64,000 bases of DNA from Actinomycetospora sp. NBRC 106375 (GTDB taxonomy: Bacteria > Actinomycetota > Actinomycetes > Mycobacteriales > Pseudonocardiaceae): assembly GCF_030269665.1 (NCBI RefSeq), contig NZ_BSTS01000002.1:248001-312000 (forward strand), read 5' to 3'. Position numbers and translations under genes: made by a program. Numbering within the stretch: the stretch's first letter is position 1; each line of letters opens with the position of its first letter. The notes under the pieces were generated by a model that was not told the DNA's origin, did not search any database, and saw only the letters and a program-made list of their open reading frames with translations. Shown here one piece after another: positions 8,690 through 19,148 of the stretch.

Positions 8690-11538
8690 GAGGGCGCCTC
8701 CTCGCGTCGGAGGGTGGCCGTGCGGCGCCGGTCGAGCTCGGCGCCGAGGCTGCGCAGGATGTCGAGCACGAGCCCGATGACGATGAGGTAGACGCCCACG
8801 TCGAAGATCAGCGACGTCACGAACTTGACGTGGCCCAGCACGGGGATGTCGGCCTCCAGGACGGCGGTCTGCAGGACCTCGCCCCCGAGCAGCAGCGCCC
8901 CGAGGCCCGTGCCGCCCGCGCAGAGCAGCCCGATCCCGAGCAGCACGCCGGCGTCGACGGGGACGGCCTCGCCGAGCTCGTAGCGCCCGCCCGCGACGTA
9001 GCGCACGACGAGCGCGAGGCCCGCGACGAGACCGCCGGCGAACCCGCCGCCCGGCGCGTTGTGGCCGGCGAACAGGAAGTACAGCGAGACCACCATCATC
9101 GTCGGGAAGACCAATCGGGTGATCACCTCGAGGAGCAGCACGCGGTCGCCGTCGCCGCGGCGGGCCGAGCGCAGCCATCCGCCCGCCCGCGTCGACGGGG
9201 TGACCGCGGGCTGCCCCTCCGCCCGGGGCGGGGCGCCCGAGCGGCGGTGCAGGAACACCAGGCTCGCGACGCCGGTCGCGGCGGCGACGATCACCGAGAG
9301 CTCGCCCATGGTGTCCCAGGCGCGGATGTCGACCAGGGTCACGTTGACGACGTTCGCCCCGGCGCCGAAGTCGTAGGCCTGCGTCGGGTAGGCCGCCGAC
9401 ACCGGCGGGACGCGGCGCGCGGCGAGCGCGACCGCGCCGAGGCCGGTCATGAGCAGCCCGACGGGCACGGCGACCAGCAGGCGCCGCACCCGCTGGCGCG
9501 GGGTGTTCCGGTCGGCGATGTCGCGCGGCAGCGTGCGCAGCACGAGCACGACGACCACCAGCGTGGCCGTCTCGACCAGGGCCTGGGTCAGCGCGACGTC
9601 GGGCGCCCCGGCGAGCGCGAAGAACAGCGCCGTCGCGTAGCCGAGCCCGCCGACGACGAGCACGGCGCCGAGACGGCGGCGCACGCGCGTGGCCGTGATC
9701 GCGCACGCGGCGCCGATCACGGCCGCGAGGAGCTGGAACGGGGAGTCGACGAGGCGGTCGACGCGGACCTCGCCGAGGTCCGCGGACAGCAGCAGCGCGA
9801 GCCCGGGACCGAGCACGAGCACCGCGAAGACCGTCGTGAGGATCCCGGGCAGCGACCCGCGCTGGGTGACCGCCGTGACCCGCAGCGACGTGTTCTCCAG
9901 GGCGTGCACCACCCCGCGCCAGGTGATCTCCGCGCGGACGCCGGCCAGCGGGTGGCGGGCGGTGAGGCGCGCGCTGACCGCGGGCAGGCCGGCGACGAAC
10001 CCGAGCACCAGCGCGACCACCGAGAGCCCGAGCGCGACGCCGACCGACGGCACCACGGCCAGCTCCAGCAGCGCCGGGTAGCTGACGGGCAACGTGTCGG
10101 CGTAGGCGGTGAGCAGCGGCGCCAGCCCGGCGACGCCCACGCCGGCGACGAGGCCCGCGACCCCGAGCACCACCGGCGCCGCCGGGAACAGGGGGCCGGG
10201 CTCGGACCACGTCACCGCGTCCACCCCGGGCTTGCGCCAGAACGCCCCCCACACGAACCGCGTGCTGTAGGCGACGGTGAGCACCGAGCCCAGGACGACC
10301 AGGACCAGCAGCGGGACGGCCCAGTCGCCGTAGGCGTCGTGCAGGAACGCCTCGAAGGCGCCCTCCTTGGTGACGAAGCCGAGCAGCGGCGGTGCGCCGG
10401 CCATCGAGGCGGCGCCGAGGATCCCCGCCGTCGCGAGCACGGGCGCGCGCCGCCCGAGACCCGACAGCTCGCGCAGGTCGCGGGTGCCCGCGCGACGGTC
10501 GATCACCCCGACGACGAGGAACAGGCACGCCTTGAACATCGCGTGGGCGACCACGAGCCCGATCGCGGCGAGCGCCGCGTCGCGGGTGCCCGCCCCCGCC
10601 AGCAGCACCATGAAGCCGAGCTGGGAGACCGTGCCGTACGCGAGCACCAGCTTGAGGTCGTGCTGGCGCAGCGCCTGGAGGCCGCCGAGCAGCAGGGTCG
10701 CGATCGCGAGGACGGCGATCAGCGGGCGCCAGGGCGGGACGTCGGCGAGCCCGGGCGCGAGGCGCAGCACGAGGTAGACGCCGGCCTTCACCATCGCCGC
10801 GGCGTGCAGGTAGGCGCTGACGGGGGTCGGCGCGGCCATGGCCGAGGGCAGCCAGAAGTGGAACGGGACCAGGGCCGACTTGGTGATCGCGCCGACCAGC
10901 ACGCACACGACACCCGCGGTCAGCGCGGCCGGGGTGGCCGCGGGGCCGGCGTAGTACGCGACGAGCTCCGAGAGGCGCGTGGTGCCCGCGCCCCCGGCGA
11001 GGACCACGAGCCCGACCAGCATCGTCAGCCCGCCGGCCGCGGTGACGACGAGGGCCTGCACCGCGGCCGCCCGGCCGGCCCGCTTGTGGGCGTCGTGGCC
11101 CACGAGCAGGAACGAGAAGACGGTCGTCAGCTCCCAACAGACGTAGAGCACGAAGACGTCGTCGGACCAGACCAGCGCGAGCATCGCCCCGGCGAAGCCG
11201 GTGAGGACGCCCGCGAACCGCCCGAGACCGCGGGCGCCGGGCGAGAAGTAGCGCGCGCAGTAGACGAGCACCAGCGCCCCGACGCCGGTGACCAGCAGCG
11301 ACACGGTCGCGGCGAGCGCGTCGAGACGGAACGCGATGGCGATGTCGAGCGCCGGGATCCAGGGGACGCTCTGCTCGGGGACGTCGCCGGCGAGGACCCC
11401 GGGGAGCTCGGCGAGGATCCACGCGAACGCCGCGGCGGGCACGAGCGCCAGCACGAGGAAGGCGCGGCGGTCGAGCGCCCGGACGAGTGCGGGGGCGAGC
11501 AGCGCGGCCACCGCGTGCGCCACCACCAGCACCAGCAC
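8686..11538 (-). CDS. mrpA: Na+/H+ antiporter subunit A, fused A-B type
   Basis: Largest Mrp subunit, NuoL-like, 950 residues with about 20 hydrophobic segments. The N-terminal two thirds carry the antiporter core (VPFHFWLPSAMAAPTPVSAYLHAA is split by the membrane helix pattern of NuoL). The C-terminal ~150 residues (FLFAGHNAPGGGFAGGL region) are a MnhB domain, so subunits A and B are one polypeptide. Start is GTG with AGGAG 11 nt upstream. Two hairpins separate it from menD 115 bp upstream, so it probably has its own transcript. Confidence 0.94.
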   Translation of the reverse strand: MLVLVVAHAVAALLAPALVRALDRRAFLVLALVPAAAFAWILAELPGVLAGDVPEQSVPWIPALDIAIAFRLDALAATVSLLVTGVGALVLVYCARYFSPGARGLGRFAGVLTGFAGAMLALVWSDDVFVLYVCWELTTVFSFLLVGHDAHKRAGRAAAVQALVVTAAGGLTMLVGLVVLAGGAGTTRLSELVAYYAGPAATPAALTAGVVCVLVGAITKSALVPFHFWLPSAMAAPTPVSAYLHAAAMVKAGVYLVLRLAPGLADVPPWRPLIAVLAIATLLLGGLQALRQHDLKLVLAYGTVSQLGFMVLLAGAGTRDAALAAIGLVVAHAMFKACLFLVVGVIDRRAGTRDLRELSGLGRRAPVLATAGILGAASMAGAPPLLGFVTKEGAFEAFLHDAYGDWAVPLLVLVVLGSVLTVAYSTRFVWGAFWRKPGVDAVTWSEPGPLFPAAPVVLGVAGLVAGVGVAGLAPLLTAYADTLPVSYPALLELAVVPSVGVALGLSVVALVLGFVAGLPAVSARLTARHPLAGVRAEITWRGVVHALENTSLRVTAVTQRGSLPGILTTVFAVLVLGPGLALLLSADLGEVRVDRLVDSPFQLLAAVIGAACAITATRVRRRLGAVLVVGGLGYATALFFALAGAPDVALTQALVETATLVVVVLVLRTLPRDIADRNTPRQRVRRLLVAVPVGLLMTGLGAVALAARRVPPVSAAYPTQAYDFGAGANVVNVTLVDIRAWDTMGELSVIVAAATGVASLVFLHRRSGAPPRAEGQPAVTPSTRAGGWLRSARRGDGDRVLLLEVITRLVFPTMMVVSLYFLFAGHNAPGGGFAGGLVAGLALVVRYVAGGRYELGEAVPVDAGVLLGIGLLCAGGTGLGALLLGGEVLQTAVLEADIPVLGHVKFVTSLIFDVGVYLIVIGLVLDILRSLGAELDRRRTATLRREEAPS

Positions 11539-11584
11539 GCCCGCCTGCGCTCCTGTCGTCGTCCCGCTGTCGTTCGGGGGTTCG

Positions 11585-11650
11585 TGGGGGCGGAGCCCCC
11601 GCGGGTCATCATCCCGGATCCCCCGTGGTGGTCGCGTGCGGTGACCGCAC
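11585..11650 (-). terminator. Two hairpins between menD and mrpA
   Basis: Directly after the menD stop lies GTGCGGT-G-ACCGCAC (11636-11650), and 35 bp further GGGGGC-GGA-GCCCCC (11586-11600). Neither is followed by a T-run, as is normal for high-GC actinobacterial terminators. They could end menD transcription and reduce read-through into mrpA. Confidence 0.45.
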
Positions 11651-11653
11651 AGG

Positions 11654-13429
11654 TCACTCGCCGGGGCCGTCGGCGGCCACCGCGGCCCGCACCGCGGCGG
11701 CGGTGTCCTCCCCCGCGGTCCGCCGCCGGGCGCGGTCGACCGCGACCTCGACCACTCGCGTTCCCGGCCGCCCCGTCGGCGCGAGCGCCGCGGGCAGGTC
11801 GGCGGGCTCCGCGCGCCGGTGCGGGACGTGGTGGGCCGCGCACAGGGCGGCCAGGTCCGTGCCGTGGGGCGTGCCGAACACGCGCTCGAAGGCGGCGCTG
11901 TAGCGGGGCGCGCCCTGCTCGAGGGTGGTGAAGATGCCGCCGCCGTCGTCGTTCGCGACCACGACGGTCAGCTCGCCGCGGGGCTCGTCCGGCCCGACGA
12001 GCAGCCCGTTGGTGTCGTGCAGGAACGTCAGGTCCCCGAGCAGCGCGTACGTCGGCCCCCGATGGGCGAGCGCCACCCCGACCGCCAGCGACACGGCGCC
12101 GTCGATGCCCGAGACGCCGCGGGCCGAGTGCACGGTGAGGTCCGCGCGCGGGGTCGCCGCGAGCGCGACGTCGCGGATCGGGGCGGACGCGCCGACCACG
12201 AGGTGCGCCCCGGGCGGCAGCGCGGCCACGGTCGCGGCCGCCAGCGCGGGTCCGTCGACGGCGCCGTCCGCGCTCCCCGCCGTCCGCCGCCCCGCGTCGC
12301 CGACGAGCGCCGCGGCGGCCCGGTCGTCGGCGTCGGCCCACGCCCGGGCGAACGCGGCGTCGGGCTTCCAGTCGTCCGGGTCCGGCAGCGCGCCGACCGC
12401 GGAGACCGCACCGGCCACGTCGGTCCACCCGGGGCGCGGGCGCCCGCCCGTGGGCGCGACCGCGGGTACCGCGTGGACCTCGACGCCCGGATCGGCGAGC
12501 AGGCGGGAGACCGCGCGGTGCAGCGTCGGGCGGCCGAGCACGACGACCTGCTCGGGCCGCAGGTCGTCGCGGACCCCGTCGAGCGCGGCGGGCAGCACCC
12601 AGGTCCCGGCGTGCAGCGCCCGGCCGCCGCACGGGTCCGACCACAGCGGCGACGTGGGCTCGGCGAGCACCGGCACGCCGTCGGGCAACCGGGTCCCCGC
12701 GGGCACCGCGGCGCCGCCGTAGCCGGCGACGACGAGCGTGCGCACCCCCGCCCGCAGCGCCAGCGGCGCGAGTGCCGAGGACGGCGGGGCCGCGACCGTC
12801 CGGGTCCACGCCGCGCCGTCGGGACGCCCGGCGAGCGTGGGGTCGGGCTCGCCGGGGGCCTGGTCCACGGAGTCGGCCGGGTCGAGCAGCGGCTCGCGCA
12901 GCGGCACGTTCAGCTGCACCGGACCCGGGTCGCCGCCGCTGACGCCGCCGGCACGGTCGAGGGCGCGGGTCACCACGGCCCGCCAGGTGCGTGCCGCCCC
13001 GGGCCGGTCCTCGGCCAGCGGCATCACCATCGACGCGCGCGCCGCCTCGCCGTAGAGGCCGACCTGGTCGACGGTCTGGTTGGCGCCGCTGCCCACGAGG
13101 TCGACGGGCCGGTCGGCGCTCACCACGAGCAGCCCCACCCCGGCGCGGGAGGCCTCGAGCACCGCGGGGTGCAGGTTCGCCACGGCCGTCCCGGAGGTGA
13201 CCACGACGGGCACCACCCGCCCGGACACCGTGCCGAGGCCCAGCGCGAGGAAGCCCGCGCCGCGCTCGTCGATGCGCACGTGCAGGCGCAGGCGGCCGTC
13301 ACGGTCGGCGGCGTCGAGGGCGACGAGCAGGGGCGCGTTGCGCGACCCGGGGCACGCGACGGCGTCGGTCACCCCGGCCCGCACCCACTCGTCGACGACG
13401 ACGTGGGCCTGCGCCGTCGAGGGAATCAC
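11654..13429 (-). CDS. menD: SEPHCHC synthase MenD
   Basis: 2-succinyl-5-enolpyruvyl-6-hydroxy-3-cyclohexene-1-carboxylate synthase, the thiamine-diphosphate enzyme that commits isochorismate to menaquinone. 591 residues. Seen: CPGSRNAPL and RIDERGAGFLALG with the catalytic glutamate near the N-terminus, and LLGDLTFLHDTNG, the Mg/ThDP motif, near residue 465. Leaderless start likely: TACCCT lies 8 nt upstream of the GTG. An out-of-frame ATG overlaps this region. Cytoplasmic. Confidence 0.94.
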   Translation of the reverse strand: MIPSTAQAHVVVDEWVRAGVTDAVACPGSRNAPLLVALDAADRDGRLRLHVRIDERGAGFLALGLGTVSGRVVPVVVTSGTAVANLHPAVLEASRAGVGLLVVSADRPVDLVGSGANQTVDQVGLYGEAARASMVMPLAEDRPGAARTWRAVVTRALDRAGGVSGGDPGPVQLNVPLREPLLDPADSVDQAPGEPDPTLAGRPDGAAWTRTVAAPPSSALAPLALRAGVRTLVVAGYGGAAVPAGTRLPDGVPVLAEPTSPLWSDPCGGRALHAGTWVLPAALDGVRDDLRPEQVVVLGRPTLHRAVSRLLADPGVEVHAVPAVAPTGGRPRPGWTDVAGAVSAVGALPDPDDWKPDAAFARAWADADDRAAAALVGDAGRRTAGSADGAVDGPALAAATVAALPPGAHLVVGASAPIRDVALAATPRADLTVHSARGVSGIDGAVSLAVGVALAHRGPTYALLGDLTFLHDTNGLLVGPDEPRGELTVVVANDDGGGIFTTLEQGAPRYSAAFERVFGTPHGTDLAALCAAHHVPHRRAEPADLPAALAPTGRPGTRVVEVAVDRARRRTAGEDTAAAVRAAVAADGPGE

Positions 13430-13437
13430 GCATCCCG

Positions 13438-13443
13438 AGGGTA
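13438..13443 (-). promoter_or_regulatory. Leaderless -10 element of menD
   Basis: TACCCT, 8 nt before the menD GTG. The same TACCCT-short gap-start arrangement precedes the DUF4229 gene (25123-25128) and ccdA (31140-31145), which strengthens the reading as a -10 element for leaderless transcripts. Confidence 0.5.
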
Positions 13444-13536
13444 GAGACGCGACGGCCCGCGCACCCGCCGGCCGACGCCGGACGGGCGATCCGGGCCCCC
13501 ATCGCGACGCATCTCACGCACCGGAGAACCCGCCGC

Positions 13537-14730
13537 TCACGTGCCGGGCAGCGCGTCGGTCGTGGTGGTCGTCGTGGTCGGGGTCGTCGTGGTGGTCGTG
13601 GTGGTCGTCGTCGTGGTGGTCGTACTGCTGGTGGTGGAGGACGTCGGTCCCGCGCTCGGCTCGCAGGTCGGGGGCTCGGTGGCGGCCCCGCCCTGCGTGT
13701 CCGCCGGGGCCGTACGCGCCCCGCCCGCGTCGGCCCCGCCGCCGGGGACGAGCCCGCCGCTGACCGGACCGCCCCCGGTGACCAGGCACTCCCGGGTGCC
13801 CGGACCGGAGTCTCCCGGGGCGCCGTTGCCCGGCAGGTCCGCCGGCCCGGGCTCCCGGTAGCCCGGCGGGACACTCGTGGTCGTCGTCGTGGTCGAGGTC
13901 GTCGTGCCGCTCGACGGGTCCCCCGCGGGGTCGCTCGAGCTCCCCTCGTCGTCCGGCGGACCGGAGACCTGGCCGTACCACCAGGGCGGCGGGGTGACGA
14001 CGTAGGTGTTGTTCGTGACCACGTTGACGATCGTGAAGTTGTTGATGATCACCGGCGCCGGTTGGACGACCACGACGTCGACGTGCACGAAGGTCGGCCA
14101 CGGCGTGCCCTCGTAGTGCCACGAGAGGCGGTGCGGGGCCGCGGCGAGCGGGTTGCCGCAGTAGCACTTGACCCGCGGGGAGCCGTAGCCGTCGACCAGC
14201 ACGGCGGTGCCGCTCTGGAGGATCGCGGTGCGGCTGGTGAGCTCTCCGTCCGCGTAGCCGTAGTTCGTCACCGCCGTGTCGGCCCGCAGGACCACGGGGC
14301 TGAGGTGCCGCAGGAAGTCGACGGTCTCCTCCGCGGCGATCCCCTGGGCCTCGGCCCACGCCGCGTTGAGGTCGGGGTGCCCCTCGAGGAAGCCCGCCAT
14401 CGCGTCGCGGTCGCACGTGTTGCTGCCGGTGCCGCCGAACAGGCCCGGGGTGGCCCCTGAGTGCGACCCGGCCGCTCCGGAGGGCGGCGTGACGCCGGAG
14501 GCGTCGGTCCCGCCGGGCTCCGGGAGGAACGGGTTCTCCTGCGGGGTGTTGACCGGCTCGAGCGACGTCTCGTCCGCGGCGGCGGTCCCCGAGGTCAGCA
14601 TGACGACGGCCGACCCCGTGACCACGAGGGCGATGGCCGCGACGATCGCCCCGGTGGTGATCAGCCATCGCCGCGACACCGTGACGGTCGCCGGAGTAGG
14701 GGGCCGCGGCGGCGGCGCAGGCTCCATCAT
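13537..14730 (-). CDS. Secreted/anchored DUF6777-like protein with Thr-rich tail
   Basis: Unknown function, 397 residues. A Pro-rich cytoplasmic start is followed by a membrane anchor (about residues 22-46, WLITTGAIVAAIALVVTGS). The middle has ILQSGTAVLVDGYGSPRVKC and CYCGNPL, which I recognise as the DUF6777 pattern, and a run of Val/Asn strands. The C-terminal half is disordered with two polythreonine tracts ending in PTTTTTTTDALPGT. I chose the first of two adjacent ATGs (MMEPAPP) because AGGGGGG lies 11 nt upstream; an upstream in-frame start lacks one. Likely cell-surface exposed. Faces away from the exporter operon. Confidence 0.65.
   Translation of the reverse strand: MMEPAPPPRPPTPATVTVSRRWLITTGAIVAAIALVVTGSAVVMLTSGTAAADETSLEPVNTPQENPFLPEPGGTDASGVTPPSGAAGSHSGATPGLFGGTGSNTCDRDAMAGFLEGHPDLNAAWAEAQGIAAEETVDFLRHLSPVVLRADTAVTNYGYADGELTSRTAILQSGTAVLVDGYGSPRVKCYCGNPLAAAPHRLSWHYEGTPWPTFVHVDVVVVQPAPVIINNFTIVNVVTNNTYVVTPPPWWYGQVSGPPDDEGSSSDPAGDPSSGTTTSTTTTTTSVPPGYREPGPADLPGNGAPGDSGPGTRECLVTGGGPVSGGLVPGGGADAGGARTAPADTQGGAATEPPTCEPSAGPTSSTTSSTTTTTTTTTTTTTTPTTTTTTTDALPGT
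13541..13640. repeat. Trinucleotide-type repeat encoding a polythreonine tract
   Basis: Repeated GTC/GTG triplets on the plus strand (ACC/ACG codons on the coding strand) encode about 20 consecutive threonines interrupted once by proline. Such tracts are prone to length change by slippage and usually form O-mannosylated extended stalks in actinobacteria (known for the class, not shown here). Confidence 0.6.
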
Positions 14731-14823
14731 CGGTCGTCGAACCCCCCTGGTCGGGAGTCGGAGCGGCCGCACCGCACCGCGGTGTCGCCCGCCTCCGACG
14801 TCATCCCCGACCTCGACACCGAC

Positions 14824-14839
14824 TGTGACACAGGTCGCA
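14824..14839. promoter_or_regulatory. CRP/GlxR-like site
   Basis: TGTGA-CACAGG-TCGCA matches the CRP-family consensus TGTGA-N6-TCACA with one mismatch. It lies ~95 bp upstream of the DUF6777-like gene. Statistical support from one site is weak. Confidence 0.3.
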
Positions 14840-15085
14840 CGTTCGCCCGAAGCTTGTTCAGCCGTTCAGCGCAACACACAGCGACGAAGAGTGGCCGAAA
14901 GCCCGACAGAGGCGTGGCCCGGCATTCACGCGCGGCGGGGCGGAGGACAGGGAGCTTCGTCCGGAATCGCCCCGATCGTCACGCTTCGCAGCAACCCGCG
15001 CTGCGCCGCGCGCCGACCCCCCGCTGACCGATCACCCGTCCGTGTCATGCTCCCCGCGTCGCACGCTCCACCGCGACGGTGTGTC

Positions 15086-15108
15086 ACCAAATACTTGTAT
15101 GTACCAAC
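15086..15108. promoter_or_regulatory. AT-rich candidate operator/promoter of the exporter operon
   Basis: An AT island containing ATACTTGTATGTACC, with TAC-N2-GTA and GTAC half-sites, ends 4 bp before the GGGGAGG ribosome-binding site of the first exporter gene. It resembles PadR/TetR-type operators but is not a perfect palindrome, and no regulator gene is adjacent. Confidence 0.35.
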
Positions 15109-15123
15109 CAGCGGGGAGGCCTG

Positions 15124-16536
15124 GTGACGGTCAGCACCACCCGACTCGGCCTGTGGGCGGCCACGGCCGTCTCGGCGGTCGCCGCGAGCGCCGTGCTCGC
15201 CGGCTGCGGCTCGTCGACGACGTCGGCCCCGCGCACGGTGCCGGTCGAGCGCGCCTCGGTGAGCACGTCGGTCTCGGCCGTCGGTTCCGTGTCGTCGGGG
15301 CAGCGGGGCGTCGGCTTCGCCCAGGGCGGGGAGCTGACCTCCGTGCGGGTGGCCGTCGGCGACCGCGTCACCCGCGGCCAGGTCCTGGCCACCGTGGACG
15401 ACTACGCCGCCCGGCAGGCGCTGCGGCAGGCGCAGGCGCAGCTCGACGGGCAGGAGGCGAGCCTCGAGCAGGCCGAGGACTCGACGTCCGTCGAGGGCGC
15501 GCGGGCCGCGCTGGACCAGGCGAACCGCATCCTCGACGCGACCGAGCGCGCGGCGTCCTCCGGGGGCGGGGCGGCGGCGGGTGGCGCGGGTGCGTCCGGC
15601 GCCTCGGGTGCGTCCGGCGCCTCGGGTGGCTCGGGTGCCTCCGCCGCTTCGGGTGCCTCCGGCGCCTCGGGCTCCTCCGGCGGCGGGAGCTCCGCCGCCG
15701 GCGACCTCCAGGTCGAGCAGGCCCGCCAGGGCGTCGTCAGCGCGCAGAACAATCTCAACGCCGCCGAGGCGCAGCGCCCGCACGCTCTCGACGGCGCGGA
15801 GGCCGCGGTCGACGGCGCCCGGGCAGCGGTGAACACGGCTCGCCGGAACGTCGAGAACACCACGCTCGAGGCGCCCGCCGACGGCGTCGTCACCGCCCTC
15901 AACGGGGCGGTCGGCGAGTACGTCGGCCCGAGCTCCGGGACCACGGCCCAGGCCCCGGGCAGCGACGCCGCCATCCCGGGAGCGCCCGCCGCGAGCAGCG
16001 CCGGGAGCGCCGCGGGGGGCGCGGGGGCCGCGGGCGCCGCGGCCGGGGCGAGCCCGACCCGCCCCGGCGGCGCCCAGTTCATCGTGCTCGACGACCCGGC
16101 CACCCTCCAGGTGGTCGTGCCCTTCCAGGAGGAGGACGCCGCCGCCATCACCCCGGGGCAGCACGTCGACGTCAGCGTCGACGCGATCCCGGACGTCCCG
16201 CTCACGGGCACGGTCCAGGCGGTCGCGCCGTCGGGGGCGGCGATCTCCAACGTCGTCAACTACTACGTCACGGTCGCCCTGACCACGCCCGATCCCCGCC
16301 TGCGGGAGGGCCAGACCGCGCGGGCCTCGGTCGTCACCGGTCGGGTCGACGGCTCGCTCACGGTCCCGAACAGCGCGGTGCGCCGCCAGGGCAGCGCGAC
16401 CTCGGTGACCGTCGTGGCCCCGGACGGCCACCAGCAGCCGACCCGCTTCCAGGCCGGTCTCGTCGGCGCCGACCGGACCCAGGTCCTCGGCGGGCTGTCA
16501 CCGAACCAGCAGGTCCTCGTCACCGGAGGCAGGTGA
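15124..16536 (+). CDS. Periplasmic-adaptor-type lipoprotein (MacA/HlyD family)
   Basis: Membrane-fusion protein of an export system, 470 residues. Signal peptide ends in lipobox LAGC (Cys ~26), so it is a lipoprotein. A biotinyl-lipoyl-like half (ASVSTSVSAVGSV, GGELTSVRVAVGDRVTRGQVLA) is followed by an alpha-helical hairpin and a barrel domain with VVVPFQEEDAAAITPGQ and INYYV-like strands. A Gly/Ser/Ala repeat interrupts the hairpin. The GTG start has GGGGAGG 6 nt upstream. First of three co-directional exporter genes; gap of 7 bp to the next. Confidence 0.82.
   Translation: MTVSTTRLGLWAATAVSAVAASAVLAGCGSSTTSAPRTVPVERASVSTSVSAVGSVSSGQRGVGFAQGGELTSVRVAVGDRVTRGQVLATVDDYAARQALRQAQAQLDGQEASLEQAEDSTSVEGARAALDQANRILDATERAASSGGGAAAGGAGASGASGASGASGGSGASAASGASGASGSSGGGSSAAGDLQVEQARQGVVSAQNNLNAAEAQRPHALDGAEAAVDGARAAVNTARRNVENTTLEAPADGVVTALNGAVGEYVGPSSGTTAQAPGSDAAIPGAPAASSAGSAAGGAGAAGAAAGASPTRPGGAQFIVLDDPATLQVVVPFQEEDAAAITPGQHVDVSVDAIPDVPLTGTVQAVAPSGAAISNVVNYYVTVALTTPDPRLREGQTARASVVTGRVDGSLTVPNSAVRRQGSATSVTVVAPDGHQQPTRFQAGLVGADRTQVLGGLSPNQQVLVTGGR
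15572..15700. repeat. Gly-Ala-Ser codon repeat in the adaptor gene
   Basis: Tandem repeats of GGTGCCTCCGGCGCCTC-like units encode (GAS)n within the helical hairpin of the adaptor lipoprotein. The stretch expands a loop and is likely variable in length between strains. Confidence 0.6.
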
Positions 16537-16543
16537 GCACCCC

Positions 16544-17323
16544 ATGACCGAGCAGCCCGGGCAGACCGAGCACGACGACCCCACCACCGGACCGGTCGCG
16601 ACGGCCCAGGCCCCGACCACCGACGGCGACGGCGAGGCCGCTCCGCCGAGCGGGCGCCGGCCGTTGAAGCGCTCCACCCGCATCGCGCTGATCGTCATCG
16701 CGGCCGTCGCGGTGCTCGCCGCGATCGCGTTCCTGGTGAACTACCTCGTGGTCTCGAGCCGCATCGTGTCCACCGACAACGCCCAGATCGACGGCACCCA
16801 GATCCCGATCGTCGCGCCGGCCAGCGGGACGCTGGTGGACTGGTCGGCGACGCAGGGGACCGTGCTGCGCCGCGACGAGGCCGTGGGACGGGTCCAGCTG
16901 CAGGGCGCCTTCGTGCAGCCCCAGCTGACGATCCGCGCCCCCGCCGCCGGCACGGTCGCCACCGACGACACGACCGAGGGCGCCTTCGTCACGGCGGGCA
17001 CGCAGCTCGCGGTCGCCTACGACCTGTCCGACCTCACCGTCACCGCGCGCGTCGACGAGACCGACATCGACGCCGTGCGCGTGGGCGCACCCGTCGACAT
17101 CACCGTGGACGCCTACCCGGGCGTCGACCTGACGGGGTCGGTCCGCGAGATCCAGGGCGGCGCCGCCGGGGTCTTCTCCCCGCTCCCGCAGTCCAACAGC
17201 TCCGGGAACTTCCAGAAGGTCACCCAGGTGATCCCCGTGAAGATCACGATCGATGATCCCCGCGGTCTCGACCTCATCCCCGGCATGAATGTCACGGCCG
17301 ACATCCACAAGGACGACCGGTGA
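16544..17323 (+). CDS. EmrA/HlyD-like membrane fusion protein
   Basis: Second adaptor protein, 259 residues. About 45 disordered N-terminal residues, one transmembrane helix (IALIVIAAVAVLAAIAFLV), then VSTDNAQIDGTQIPIVAP, the classical EmrA/HlyD DNAQ motif, and a short barrel domain with LTVTARVDETDIDAVRVG. It lacks the long coiled-coil hairpin of Gram-negative EmrA, which fits a bacterium with no outer-membrane TolC. AGGTGAG precedes the ATG. Probably works with the MFS pump downstream. Confidence 0.82.
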   Translation: MTEQPGQTEHDDPTTGPVATAQAPTTDGDGEAAPPSGRRPLKRSTRIALIVIAAVAVLAAIAFLVNYLVVSSRIVSTDNAQIDGTQIPIVAPASGTLVDWSATQGTVLRRDEAVGRVQLQGAFVQPQLTIRAPAAGTVATDDTTEGAFVTAGTQLAVAYDLSDLTVTARVDETDIDAVRVGAPVDITVDAYPGVDLTGSVREIQGGAAGVFSPLPQSNSSGNFQKVTQVIPVKITIDDPRGLDLIPGMNVTADIHKDDR

Positions 17324-17357
17324 CCGGAATGCGAGAGAAGGGACCGTTCGTGACTCT

Positions 17358-17375
17358 TTCTCCGGAAATGGAGAA
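17358..17375. promoter_or_regulatory. Palindrome between adaptor and MFS genes
   Basis: TTCTCC-GGAAAT-GGAGAA, 6-bp perfect arms, in the 88-bp gap before the MFS start. Could be a repressor site or a small transcript hairpin; the MFS gene has no good ribosome-binding site, which hints at a separate promoter here. Confidence 0.35.
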
Positions 17376-17411
17376 CGAGCCCCGACGGCCCTCCACTGCG
17401 ACACTCTAGAA

Positions 17412-19145
<1,734 letters not shown>

Positions 19146-19148
19146 CGG

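Larger units (their letters stand above)
14731..15123. other. Divergent intergenic region
   Basis: No gene recognised in these 393 bp between the DUF6777-like gene and the exporter. The stretch 14820-14900 and the last 40 bp are clearly AT-richer than the window average and are the likely promoter regions for the two divergent units. They contain a CRP-like palindrome and an AT-rich candidate operator listed separately. Confidence 0.6.

Noticed and set aside
8830-11931. Very long open frame on the plus strand opposite mrpA
   Set aside because: Composition is Arg/Gly/His-rich shadow of GC-biased codons of mrpA on the other strand; no family features.
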